Assembly (NCBI RefSeq): GCF_048564905.1
Contig: NC_132996.1
Coordinates: 50,256,501-50,320,500 of the forward strand
Source: Vicugna pacos
Taxonomy: Eukaryota; Chordata; Mammalia; Artiodactyla; Camelidae
DNA length: 64,000 nucleotides
Reading direction: 5' to 3'
Part shown: positions 49,701 to 58,786 of the stretch, in pieces
How the letters are laid out: each line of letters opens with the position of its first letter
Position numbering within the stretch: the stretch's first letter is position 1
Position numbers and translations under genes: made by a program
The notes under the pieces: generated by a model
What the model was told of the DNA's origin: nothing
The model's database searches: none
Seen by the model: the letters and a program-made list of their open reading frames with translations, nothing else

Positions 49701-52700
49701 CACTCACTGGCTGCTTCCCAGGTGGCGTTGGGTCATCTCTGTCATTCCTGCTTTTCCTGCTTATCATTTAATTTTTTCTTTATTCCCTCACCAGTTCTTC
49801 AGAGCCTCCTTTGTGCTAGCTGCTGAGGGGAGACTGAGGTGAAGAAGTGTATTTCTCCCTCGCTCCCTCCGGTGCCCTGGATGGGGTGACTGGCTGTCTG
49901 GCTTGTGCAGAGCTTGGAGCGGGAGTGGGGAGGGGTGGTGTTCACAGGACTTGGGAGTTTCAGTTTTTAAACCAAGACGCTCCCGGGAAAATGGGGACGA
50001 GTTGGTCATCCTCGCTCTGTCCCTCATTACTCTCCCCATCTAATGATCTAACTCCTGTTTGCCGAGTGTTGGCTCTGCCAGCCACTTTATATACTGGGTC
50101 TTTTTTCATCTATAAAACAGCCCAGCGAAATAGGAATCCCCGTTTTCCGCAGGGCTCGGAGAGTTTGAGGAAACCGGCATGAGGTTATGCTATTAAATGA
50201 CGAAGTCTGGATTTGCACCCAGTCTGTCGTATGTTTCTAAGGAAGAAGGGGCTCTGAGACGGGAGGAAAATTCCCACGTGGCTCCCTGATGACTCGCTCT
50301 GAAAGGACTGGGAAATCCTGAGGGGAATTTCTGAGGCCTGTGTGGGGACTGTGGCCCCACCGCCCCCTGCTGGCCGCATCCCGAACCTACACCTCAGAGA
50401 TGATTTCTATTTTACTTGTTGCAGACAGTTTTGATGGACCATTCTCGCTTCCAAGAGCTTCAACTGCAGTTGGAGCAACTGACCGTCCTGGGGGCTGTGT
50501 TGCTGGTCACGTTCAGCATGGCAGCCCCAGGAATTTCCAGCCGGGCTGACTTTGCTGAGAAACTGAAGATGTTTGTGAAGATCCTACTCACAGATATGCA
50601 TCTGCCGTAAGTGGCCGAGAGCTGTGGAGGGAGTGGGAGGCAGCATGTGGGAGAGGGCAGGCTGGAGCAGAGGTCTCCCGGTGCAAGGCGGAACCCGAGC
50701 CTCCCTCTAGGGACTGACAGGGAACCTGGCTCTCCAGCGTCCTTTGCCCCAGCAGAATTTATTCAAGGTTATATGGTCAAAGTCAGAATCAACTCTAGGG
50801 TTGACTAACAAGGCTCTAGGACAGTGGCTTTCAAATGTTTGTGACCAGGATGCACAGAAGAAAATTGATCTTCCAGGGTGACCTTGTGCACACTTCAACA
50901 CACATGCAAATGAAATAAAAACGTGTGTGAAACTTATGCAGCTATGCTTAATGCTTCCTGATATTTCCATTCTATTCTTGTTCCATTAAAACAAACAAAC
51001 AAACAAAAAAAACAGTGAATTACTTTCACAACCAACCAGCAGTTTGGTCAACACAGCCCTAGGGAAAGGTCAAATAAGAAACAAGCTGTGTTCCTCCAGT
51101 GCTGTATGAGTGTGATTAAAGTGTTCTGCCCTTCGCACATTCCTCAGAGACATTTTGAGCTGGGTGTAAGTGGATTATTCATCAACCAGCACTAATGCAC
51201 ATTTGTGTGCGGGCAGCTGCTCTGCTGCTCCTGCGTTGAAATCAGATTAGATGACTTACGTGCTTTCCAGCATATAGAATATTTTTGAGTGGTTCTAAAT
51301 TAACCTGGATCTGACAAAGTCCAACTCAGAGTATTCTTCAGGGAGAGTGTCCCCAAACATTCTCCTCCTGACGAAGTAGAGGAATTGACAGCTGAGGTTG
51401 CGCGAAGTGTGCTTGTATTCAGTGTGGGGAAGGCCGTGTCCACGAGTTGTGACCTGGGGTTCAGTAGTCTTGACTTGTGCCTGGAGGGTGTTTGCTGAGG
51501 CGAGGCCTGGCCTGAGGCACTTGCACAAGTGTGGCCTTCAGCTGTCACCAGGTCCCCCTCCAGTAGAACTGCTCAGTCAAAGCTACTGAGGAGGAGTCCT
51601 GACTGGAGCTTCCCTGGGAGGCCAGCCCTGCTCTGCCACGTGCACCCAGGCCCAGCAGTGAGTCCCGGGGCTCGCACGCATGCTCCTGCTCATTCTACCG
51701 CAGGAAGGATCTCGATCCAGGACAAAGGCAATTGCCTCCTCATACAACACCCACCAGCACGAGGGCTCCCCTCAGAGACTCTAGGAGAGCCCAGGAGACC
51801 CAGGATATCAAGGTGCTCATTTTGTTAACTTTCAGATCTCAATTTTGTTTATTCTTTGAAAGTAGTTAATGCACTGTGTCTCAAAACCCAAAAGGGACAA
51901 AGTGGCATTCAATGAAAAGAGTCTCTCCCACTCTGTCCCACGGCCACCACATTTCTGGTTTCTCGTGTATTGCTCTGGACATGTCCGGGATAGTCTTAAG
52001 TCAGTTCCAGGCTTATTTCACCACACAGGTGCAGCAAGAAGTTGGCTTTTAGATTGTTAGTCCTGGTGTAATCTGAGCCCTCTCCTTCCCACTGTTCTTC
52101 CTAGCAGAGAGAGATGGGGAGAGAGAAAGGCCCCTGAGTCAGGTGGACACAGTCTGAGAGGTTCGGGTCAGGGAAGAGATCACAGTTTTCCCTTTGAACA
52201 CATCAGTCCAGGAGTGGGTTGTCGTGACTCTTCTTGGGCTGGGGTTGGTGAGTGAATGGAGGTGCACTTTGTTCATAGACCCTTTCTTCCCTGGCTTCTC
52301 CTTCCCTTCTCTGCTCAAGCTCCTTCCATCTGGAGGATGCCCTGACTACCGTTGGGGAGAAAGTCTGCCTGGAGGTGAGCAGCTGCCTCTCCCTGTGCGG
52401 GTTCAGCCCCCTCACTGCGGACAAGGAGGCCGTGCTCAAGGGCCAGGTCCACGCCGTGGCCAGTCCCGACAACCCCATCCGCAGGATCGTGGGTACGTCT
52501 GGGGGAAGCAGGACCAGGGATGTGCCCGCCGAGGGGCTGGTGGATGGGCCCCTCTGAGGAAGTTAGAGGGCTTTGGATGGATGATGAGTGCTGACAGGTG
52601 AGGAGAGTGATCAGTCACAACAGTGCCTTTAGGGCTACCTTAGGGTTTGCACAAGTGACCAGGCAGTCATCACTGTTTTGAGGACTCTGGCTTTGGAATC

Positions 52701-55228
52701 ACAGGTCTTGGGTCAAAAGCCTGCTCCAGCTCTGTGAAGCAATGGAAAATGTACGTAGTGGTCTCTGCCGCTGGTTCCTGGCACAGAGCTCCTAAATCCT
52801 TCGGAATTTCATGGGTGATGGGAATATCTTCTATTCTGAGGAGGTGGCTCTTGATGGGCTCCTGGAGGGTCCAGAGATTCCTGGTCACCAGAAGGACCAG
52901 GCTATGGTTAGAAGCATGTACCTTTCAGCCCTACCCTCCATTCTCCAGAGAGAGGAGAGGGACTGGAAATGCCTATGTGATGAAGCCTTCACAAAAATTC
53001 TGAAAGTACAGGGTCTGGAGGGCTTCTGGGTTGGTGAACACATCCATGTCACGGGAGGGTGGTGCACCCCAGCTCCACAAGAGCAGACGCTCTTGCTCTC
53101 AGGACTCTCCCCAACGTCACCCAGTAATGTCTTCTGACTGTGTATCCTTTACCATATCCTTTATTATATAATTAACTGGTAAACCTAACTAAGGCAGTGT
53201 TTCCCTGAGTTCTGTGAGCTGTTCTAGTAAATCATCAAGACCCAAGGGAGAGGATGTCACAGGAACTTCCAGTTTGTGGACAAGCCACACGGAAGTTGTG
53301 GGTGACCTGCTCCTTGTGATTGGCATCTGTAGTCAGGTGGGGCGGTCTTGTGGGCCTGAGCTCTTAACCTGTGGGAGCTGACACCATCTCCAGGTAGTGT
53401 CAGAATTGAGTAAAATTGTGGGACACCCAGCTGGTGTCACAGAATTGCTTAGTGTGGGAACCTGTCTGCCCAGATCTGGAGTCAGAGCGGTTTGAACATG
53501 TAGTAGTGTGAGTCAGGGAGAAGCATAGCTTTAGCGCAGGACCAGCACTCGCTGTGTAGCTTGAGCAGGTGACATGATATTTGAGTTTCCTCATTTCTAT
53601 AAAGGGGGCGATACCAACAACCTGCAGGGTTGCTGAGAGGGCTGCGGGCGAGGGTACGCGAAGTGCTTGCCACAGTACCTGGCAGCGCGTAGTGAGGACT
53701 CAGTAATGAGGTGCAGCTGTTAAGCCTGTTACTCTGCGAGCTGTCACTTTCCATCGTCACAGCAGTGGCACTGTGAAACCTGTTCACTGGTTGATCAATC
53801 TAATCTAATACTTAATTTTTAAAATTATCATAATTTAATTTTGAAGTCCCTCTGCAACTTCTTTATGAAGTCAGATAGGTGTTCAAATTGTAAGTAATGA
53901 AAAGTTAGGCTTCAGGCAAGAGCAGAGCGATCTGTGGTTATCGGGTTCTAGGTTGGGAGTAGAGGCTGAACCAGTGACATGGGTTTGCTTCTAATACTAT
54001 GACTTTTTAAAATTCTTAAGTAATGTTTTATGAAAAAAGAGTTACAGTCCCTTGGGCGGAGCCCCCTGATGTTGCAGGGCCCACAGACCATCCAGATCAA
54101 TGTTGTCTACCCGGGCAGGATGCAGAAAAGTGCTGTGGAGGGACCACTGACTCCCAGGCTGCTCCTGTCCTGCCATCTCGGCAGTTCAGTCACAGCCAGT
54201 TACAGCGTGTTACTGGGGTCCAAAGGGTGAAAGTCAGTTGTACCTGAGAAGGTTCCATAGGGCATGAGGTTGGGCATGAAGTTTGAAAAAGCTTATTCAG
54301 TATAAATGTCCCTATTGCTTTTGTAATAAGATCTGCAAGGTGTGTGGCTTGCACACTTTTTTGGCAGATGAAGATACACAGGAGAGTGCAAAAATACCTT
54401 AGAGGGGAATGGACTGAAGAAAGCGTCAGCCTCGTTATTCCCCAGAGGAGGGCAAGTTTACAGATGCCCACAGCTCCATGGCCTCCTTGTGGGCATTAGA
54501 GAGGGAAGCTCATGCTTCTTCCACGTGGGCTTAGTGGGAAAATCTAGATCACAAGCCAGGAGCGCGGGAACCTGTATTTCCTGCTCTATATTTTTCTTCC
54601 CACTTTTCATGTGGTCTTCAACAGTGGCTAACGTTGGGCTCAGTATGTCTTGCTCTTCTGAGAGCATAACCTGTCCGCCCATAGTCTCTCCTTACTCGTT
54701 CACAAGCTTCTGCTTGCCTTCCGAGTGTTTTTGGGGCTCTTCCTGGTGGCAGGTCTCAGGGCAGCGCTGTGCTGGGTTCTGGGAAGAGAGTGACAAACAA
54801 GATGAGCATGGTCCTACCTCATGAAATGAAACAGCCAGATGGAGGAAACATTACACATGGGATGAATGTTCAGAAGGGCAGGTGCTGTGGGTACCTGGCC
54901 TGGGGGTCTAGTCAGGTAAGACCTTCCTGAAACAGTGATGTTTAAACTAAAAACTGAAGCATAAGTAGGAGTTTGTAAAGTCACCCTGGCCAAGAAACAA
55001 ACAGCTGCTTTCCTTTCCATCACAGAGTCCCGAATCCTGACCTTCTTAGACGCCTACCTTGCCTCAGGTCATCAGAAGCCATTGCCCACAGCGCCGGGGG
55101 GATTGGGTCCGATTCAGAAAGAGCTGGAGGAAGTTGCCGTTAAATTTGCTCGCCTGGTCAACTACAACAAGATGGTCTTCAGTCCCTACTATGATGCAAT
55201 CCTCAGTAAGATCCTCGTCAGGTCCTAA
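31549..55228 (+). CDS. TCP11L1: T-complex 11-like protein 1, complete coding region (nine coding exons)
   Basis: Coding exons are 31549-31711, 38315-38447, 39608-39728, 40631-40851, 44549-44685, 47528-47724, 50425-50606, 52320-52492 and 55026-55228. They total 1,530 nt, which is 509 codons plus TAA and equals the human protein length as recalled. All introns are GT-AG and in phase. The start [20 protein letters not shown] and end [10 protein letters not shown] match human TCP11L1. After a polar N-terminus of about 55 residues, most of the protein belongs to the TCP11 family, an all-helical fold with no known enzymatic motif. TCP11 itself is a testis protein tied to sperm function; the role of TCP11L1 is poorly known and I do not assign one. 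An in-frame TTG lies two codons upstream, but the ATG at 31549 is the start matching the family. The gene converges with CSTF3. Confidence 0.97.
32700..32822 (+). mobile_element. MIR
   Basis: Sense MIR 3' part: GGTTGTAAAGATTAAATGAA, TTAGAACAGTGCTTGGCACA, AATGCTCAATAAACATTAG. Confidence 0.8.
33600..34395 (+). mobile_element. Solo LTR fossil, ERVL-type (MER21-like)
   Basis: Shares wording in order with the copy at 52755-53470: GGCACAGAGCTCCTAA, then GGCTTGGTGAACAC, then CTGAGTTCTGTGAG, then GTGTCAGAATTGAGT. About 800 bp, broken, no internal genes. The family name is tentative and the many differences from the other copy indicate great age. Confidence 0.6.
34561..34622. repeat. ATTC/ATTT microsatellite
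   Basis: About 60 bp of ATTC units with occasional ATTT and AGTC units. Confidence 0.9.
35250..35590 (-). mobile_element. L1 3' UTR fragment, antisense
   Basis: TTGAAGTGTAGTTGATTTAC, GTTCCCTGTGCTATACAGTA and GGTAACCATAAGTTTGTTTT are the antisense artiodactyl L1 3' UTR. Confidence 0.87.
37199..37378 (-). mobile_element. MER5-like hAT DNA transposon fragment
   Basis: Contains CCAGCCCCACCCCAGATAGC, AATCAGAAACCCTGAGAGGG and ACAAGCCCTCTGTCTGATTC in MER5A order, antisense. Confidence 0.65.
38315..38447 (+). CDS. TCP11L1: TCP11L1 second coding exon
   Basis: Residues 55-98 ([20 protein letters not shown] and on to [14 protein letters not shown]). The acceptor is CTGTTACAG and the donor is GACAG|GTGAGG. 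The TCP11 fold begins here. Confidence 0.95.
38448..39607 (+). other. TCP11L1: TCP11L1 intron 3
   Basis: 1.2 kb. An L2 tail (sense) lies at about 38795-38885 (CTATCCCTAGCACCTGGCAC). The rest is unassigned. Confidence 0.8.
39608..39728 (+). CDS. TCP11L1: TCP11L1 third coding exon
   Basis: Residues 99-139 ([20 protein letters not shown] and on to KLVGEIKE). The acceptor is TGCTACCAG and the donor is AAAGAG|GTGAGG. Confidence 0.95.
39729..40630 (+). other. TCP11L1: TCP11L1 intron 4
   Basis: 0.9 kb; the only clear element is the SINE at 40415-40576, whose right target-site copy ends about 40 bp before the exon at 40631. Confidence 0.85.
40401..40590 (+). mobile_element. Vic-1-type SINE with perfect target-site duplication
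   Basis: Complete copy: head GGGGGGAGGGTATAGCTCAA to CAATCCCCAGTACCTCC, tail TAAACCTAATTATCTCCCCC then A-rich DNA. AAAATGGTGTCTGA occurs exactly at 40401-40414 and 40577-40590. Confidence 0.96.
40631..40851 (+). CDS. TCP11L1: TCP11L1 fourth coding exon
   Basis: Residues 140-212 ([20 protein letters not shown] and on to KEIVPLF). The acceptor is TTTCTTGTAG and the donor is TTTTCAG|GTATGG. It contains the conserved [20 protein letters not shown] segment of the family. Confidence 0.96.
40959..41093 (+). mobile_element. Vic-1-type SINE
   Basis: Head GGGGAGGGTACAGCTCAGTG to CAGTACCTCC, tail AATAAACATAATTACCCCCC then A-rich DNA. A clean target-site pair is not evident. The U6 retrocopy starts 17 bp downstream. 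Confidence 0.92.
41110..41210 (+). pseudogene. U6 snRNA retropseudogene
   Basis: GTGCTCACTTCGGCAGTACA through CGGCCCCTGCGCAAGGATGA to GCATTTTTT, about 101 bp. The ACAGAGA box is kept, and the AGA after it is missing, as in the copy at 1017. Other small losses and the absence of upstream pol III snRNA signals argue against function. Confidence 0.9.
41218..41325. repeat. Purine-rich GGAA-type tract
   Basis: About 100 bp of almost pure purine on the plus strand, with GGAA/GGGA units, after the U6 copy. Confidence 0.85.
41590..43200 (-). mobile_element. Old L1M, antisense, interrupted
   Basis: Old L1 3' wording at 41600-41960 (TTACAAACCTACAGAAAACT, CCATTAACTATTTCAGCAAG), more at 42545-42840 (CACAACCAGGATGTTCACAC), and an ORF2-end-like stretch at 42980-43190 (CCTGCAATGAACATCTCTGC). 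A segment of about 450 bp at 42090-42537 does not fit the L1 and appears inserted. Confidence 0.55.
43265..43400 (-). mobile_element. L2 fragment
   Basis: Antisense L2 end: TTCATTCATTCAGCAGG, GTGTGCTAGGCATGGTGTTA. Confidence 0.7.
44549..44685 (+). CDS. TCP11L1: TCP11L1 fifth coding exon
   Basis: Residues 213-258 ([20 protein letters not shown] and on to FQEILEKQP). The acceptor is TTTCTTTCAG and the donor is GCCAA|GTACGT. Confidence 0.95.
45455..45590 (-). mobile_element. MIR
   Basis: Antisense MIR: GCCTTACATGACCTCACAGT, CCCATGAGGTAGGTGCTGTT, CCCATTTTACAGATGTGGAA. Confidence 0.75.
45990..46760 (-). mobile_element. L1 fragment with the ORF2 endonuclease start, antisense
   Basis: Minus-strand frame 46547-46326 reads [20 protein letters not shown] and then [19 protein letters not shown], the N-terminal part of the L1 endonuclease, including the catalytic glutamate of LQETH. 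The remainder reads as L1 5' of ORF2 and more endonuclease in broken frames. It lacks both ends and is a dead fragment, unusual in being an internal piece and not a 3' end. Confidence 0.85.
47528..47724 (+). CDS. TCP11L1: TCP11L1 sixth coding exon
   Basis: Residues 259-324 ([20 protein letters not shown] and on to [10 protein letters not shown]). The acceptor is TTTTCACAG and the donor is CTGAA|GTAGGT. The inner stretch [15 protein letters not shown] is a low-complexity loop that differs from human more than the rest. Confidence 0.95.
47775..48125 (-). mobile_element. Old L1 3' UTR piece, antisense
   Basis: CACTACCCATCCGCTCTACT, CCTGGCAACCATTAGTCTCC and TGGAATCATGCAATATTGGC are old L1 3' UTR wording. 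Confidence 0.7.
48130..48790 (-). mobile_element. Old L1 3' UTR plus ORF2 end, antisense
   Basis: Repeats the 3' UTR module (AAGTGTACAGTTGAGTGGCA, GCAGCCATCACTACCAACCT) and then enters the ORF2 end (GGCTGAATAATATTCCATTG, TGTTTTCCAAGCAGCTGC). It is a separate insertion from the one at 47775. Confidence 0.75.
50055..50225 (-). mobile_element. MIR
   Basis: Antisense MIR: CACTTTATATACTGGGTCTT, AAATAGGAATCCCCGTTTTC, CTGGATTTGCACCCAGTCTG. Confidence 0.6.
50425..50606 (+). CDS. TCP11L1: TCP11L1 seventh coding exon
   Basis: Residues 325-384 ([20 protein letters not shown] and on to KILLTDMHL). The acceptor is CTTGTTGCAG and the donor is CTGCC|GTAAGT. It includes a hydrophobic helix, [15 protein letters not shown], typical of the family. 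Confidence 0.96.
50607..52319 (+). other. TCP11L1: TCP11L1 intron 8
   Basis: 1.7 kb. About 50815-51015 resembles an old DNA-transposon end (GTGGCTTTCAAATGTTTGTG) but is too decayed to name. The rest is unassigned; short open frames are chance. Confidence 0.75.
52320..52492 (+). CDS. TCP11L1: TCP11L1 eighth coding exon
   Basis: Residues 385-442 ([20 protein letters not shown] and on to [10 protein letters not shown]). The acceptor is CTGCTCAAG and the donor is GTGG|GTACGT. Confidence 0.95.
52755..53470 (+). mobile_element. Solo LTR fossil, ERVL-type (MER21-like)
   Basis: Same family and orientation as 33600-34395: GGCACAGAGCTCCTAAATCC, GGGTTGGTGAACACATCCAT, GAGTTCTGTGAGCTGTTCTA, TAGTGTCAGAATTGAGTAAA. 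Broken and old, with no internal genes; the name is tentative. Confidence 0.6.
53475..53722 (+). mobile_element. MIR, nearly full length
   Basis: Sense MIR: GATCTGGAGTCAGAGCGGTT, GAGTTTCCTCATTTCTATAA, CAGGGTTGCTGAGAGGGCTG, CAGTACCTGGCAGCGCGTAG. Confidence 0.75.
54750..55000 (-). mobile_element. L2
   Basis: Antisense L2: GTGCTGGGTTCTGGGAAGAG, GATGAGCATGGTCCTACCTC, AGTCAGGTAAGACCTTCCTG. It ends about 25 bp before the last TCP11L1 exon. Confidence 0.7.
55026..55228 (+). CDS. TCP11L1: TCP11L1 last coding exon, stop codon
   Basis: Residues 443-509 ([20 protein letters not shown] and on to SKILVRS) and TAA at 55226-55228. The acceptor is CCATCACAG. Confidence 0.96.
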
Positions 55229-58029
55229 CCGCTACGCGCCCTCTAGCGGCAGTGTGATCCGCTCGACTCAGAACACCTGTTCTTCACTGTAACGTTGCTT
55301 TGGAAAATAGCTATTTAGTACATTTCTGTTTAACAGCGCTGAATCCAAAAGGAAGACTATTGTGTGTATCACTGTTGAAAAAAGGCACTGAATTCTATTT
55401 TGAGGGTTCGTATTTATGAGTGCAAGTTTACAAGTCAAAGAAGCTTTTTGTTATCTTGGGTTTGGTAGGTGGCACTCAGGTTTTAGCTGGTGGACTGCTG
55501 TGTGTCTCCACCCCGACTCTGTCCTGATTTGTAGCTGCCTTGTCTCTCCCAGGAGCATCTGGGTCATTTTTCTCCCAGACACCTTAGAGTATCTGACAGC
55601 CACCCCAGAGTGAACGAAGCCAGGCCAAGACTGTGTTTAGACTCTTGTCCCCTCTTGAAAGGCTCCCACCAGGTATTTTGTGTTAGAAGGACTCTATATA
55701 GTCTTACTGCCTTCCCCGACTCCCTTCTGCCTGCACAATTTATTGCTTTCTCCCTGCCTGGCCCAGTCAGAGCCCTAGAACCTTCTGTTTTAGAGGAGAG
55801 TTACTTGATTTTAAAAAGCTTACTCTTTTATACAGAATTACTCCTGAGCCTGGATGATAGCAGTCATGTTATGGAATACAGAGGAAGGAAAATTTGTTGA
55901 CTTTTATGCCTTGCAAGTTAAAGAGGAATATTTTTTTTAATATATGTCAGTGTAATATATAAGAAGACAAATGTCTGGAGTTTTTACTGAAAAATTCACT
56001 GTGATACAATACACAGGTTTATTAACTGGATTCAAATTCCAGAATTAGATTTGAATGTTTTCAGATAAAATAGCATATGCTCACTTATTTCTTGGATAAA
56101 GAAGTCATAGAAAATCCTTGGGTTTTTTGAGCAGTGTTTATCAATGAATTTAAGCGACCAGAATTCCTGACATATCCTGTGACTGAAAGGGTAGCTTGGG
56201 TCTCACGGATGACCTGTTCTGTTAAAAAAATAAAATGTGTGCCTGTGTGTATTGTAGATGGGGACATGATATTCGAAACAGCCGTGAAGTTGTTGGAGCG
56301 ATCTCTAACTGCAGGAACAGCAAGGCGTGCAGTCATGCAAGGAATTCCTACATTCAAGCCGATGAGGGGCGGGGCGGAGCAGAGGACAGGGTTGAAGAAA
56401 CATTCACCATGCAGACTTCAGAGGAGTGAATGGTTATACTGGGAGGAATGTGACTTCACAAATTTGCTGCAGACTGTGCTCTCATATTTTTACTTGCTAT
56501 CAGAAATGTCTGCAGGGTTACATGGTCAGAGGTCGTATTGTTAAAGTTTCGACTCAAGGACAAATCGTCCCTGGTTTCATTGGAAGGGGATAAAGTTCAG
56601 GAAGCAGAACTTTGAAAGAACAAAATCGCATCTTTCATGCGTATTCAGTGAGGTCACTTCTGGAGTTGTTCCTGGAGATCAGGTTGCTGTGTGGCAGCTG
56701 TGATGACTGATTGTATAGTATGAGGTTCTGGGAGCAGCCCCCCCCCTCAGCCTTGGGGTGTTTGGGTTCCTTCCCCCCCAACCCCCCGCCAACGGTGGGG
56801 GAGGAGCTTTACTCCAAAATATGCAGGGTAGGTCCCCACCTCCTGGAGTCTTTCCCTCAGTCTCAAAGGTTCTGCTTTCTTTTGTAAGAATTAACTCTTA
56901 GTAGATTTTTTTTTCCTCGTGGGTTCCTACACGGACAGAATGAAGTTTGGACTGTTTGAAAGCTTGATGCATACATAGCAGGGAGCCTCACAGACTTCCT
57001 GTGGCCCCCACTGCCTCAGTTCTGCTGCTGGAATTCTACAAAGGCCAGAGTGAAGGCGACAGAGTTCAGAATCATAGTATTCATATTGAATCGTTTTGTT
57101 GTGGCTCTTTGAAGATAAGCGAGCTAGTTTTCTTCCTGGAATCTCGTAGGATTATCACTAAGGGCCAGGAAAACTCATTTAGTTCATTTAGTCACTCGGG
57201 AAATGTTCACTAAGCATCTGCTCGGAACTCCCCTCTACAGCTCTGCCTCCGAGACAGAACATCCTTCGGCATATAAATCATCCCTCAGAATTGAGTTGGT
57301 TTTATATACTGCATACCGACTGGATTTGACATGATTTCGTGCCTAACTGATTTGTGGAAGACAAGTGTCTCTTATGAAGGTGCTTAGTTTATTTGGCATT
57401 AGGGTTTCACTGCATGTGGGCAGAACGGGGTGCCTAGAGAGTTGGGTCAGTATCAGCAGGTCCCTTAGATTTCTTTGATAGTCTCTTGAATGAATGAATG
57501 AGTGAGTGACTGTCCAGAGCAGTAACTGCTGCCTTGTCAGCTCTCAGTTGATGGGGTGGATGGTGGGTGGATTCTCAGTCTATGTGTTTTTTTTTGAAAA
57601 ATCTCATCACTGCTAAAGTAGGCTGTAAATGTGATTGTTTATGTAACCATATAACCCAACTATAAATATACTTCAGGTAAGAATCACACTGATGTCTTAC
57701 TGATTAGTACAGTAGACAGGTGTACAGGAACTGCTTTCTCTGTGAAGGAAAGTTATTAAAAAGTTTGACATAATAGGCATATAACATGCACATACTAGCT
57801 GACAGCTCTGAATGGATTATTTAGCAGTTCTGTTTTTGTGCCGGTGCTTATTTTAATTTCTGCAAAGCCTTAAGATCCCTGGGAATAGAGCAACCTACTT
57901 TCCTGGCGAGTTTCAAAGGGAGAGGCTCCGTGTTTGCTGTTTGATTTCCAGTGACCTTTTGGCATGCCCTGATTTATATGTATAACATTTGTACCTCTCA
58001 AATTCCAGGCAGGGTGGTAGAGTGGAAGT

Positions 58030-58435
58030 CTGGGAGCTGTCAAGAAACCAGAGTTCTGATCCCGTTTCTGTTACGTGATTAGTTGGGGACAAATCAGGGC
58101 CCATTTCCGGTACCTATAAAATGAAAGGACTAGAATTTTCCTATAAGTGCCCTTCCAGTTTTGACTTTCTGTGGTAAATCTGACTGGAGCAACTTAAGTA
58201 GACTGCAGTAGGATTGTGCAGAAAGTTCCTGATTTACAGGACTATCTGGGCTTTCCTTTGTTGCCTTCTTACGAGTTACGTGATGCTGAGCTAGTCATCC
58301 TCCCTTGGGCTCTGTATTTTCATCCATTAAACGGGAACACTCCTAACTCACACTTCCTATGAGGATTAAGTTTGATCATGGATGTTAGAATGCTTTGTAC
58401 ATGGAAAAGGACTACAGATTGCTTTGTTAGCAACA
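58030..58435 (+). mobile_element. MIR-like pieces in TCP11L1 downstream region
   Basis: Two decayed sense-like stretches: 58030-58180 (GAGTTCTGATCCCGTTTCTG) and 58270-58430 (TTTTCATCCATTAAACGGGA, TATGAGGATTAAGTTTGATC). Confidence 0.45.
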
Positions 58436-58780
58436 AAGGAGAGCATATAATCCTCTGCCTGTAGGTGCACATCTGTTATGATGAATTTGACTGTGGGTGC
58501 CCAGGCTCCCTTCAGGCAAGCACGTTTTACAGGCCTGTAGGGAAGGCGTTCCTCCTGTCCTGTCCAGAACTGTTACTTTCTTTTATCGTCTCTTCTGTAC
58601 TAGACCTGCAGTCTTACCTCTTCTTATCTGCACCCCAGTGATTTCTCCCCATTTCCAACTCTATATTATTTGAACTAAATGAACGTGTGAGTGAACAAAT
58701 GAGTGGATGACTGGATGGTAGTGGATGGTGGGCTGTGAAACTCACATTAAAAGGCACTATTCCATTGAAAACATAATCTA

Positions 58781-58786
58781 AATAAA
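58781..58786 (+). terminator. TCP11L1: Candidate TCP11L1 poly(A) signal, proximal
   Basis: Canonical AATAAA followed 15-70 bases later by GT-rich stretches (TTGTGTATTT, GGGTTTTGTGTT), the arrangement expected of a used cleavage site. Confidence 0.5.

Larger units (their letters stand above)
47725..50424 (+). other. TCP11L1: TCP11L1 intron 7
   Basis: 2.7 kb: two antisense L1 pieces (47775-48790), a MIR at about 50055-50225, the rest unassigned. Confidence 0.8.
52493..55025 (+). other. TCP11L1: TCP11L1 intron 9
   Basis: 2.5 kb: an LTR fossil (52755-53470), a MIR (53475-53720) and an antisense L2 (54750-55000). Positions 53730-54740 are unassigned. Confidence 0.8.
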
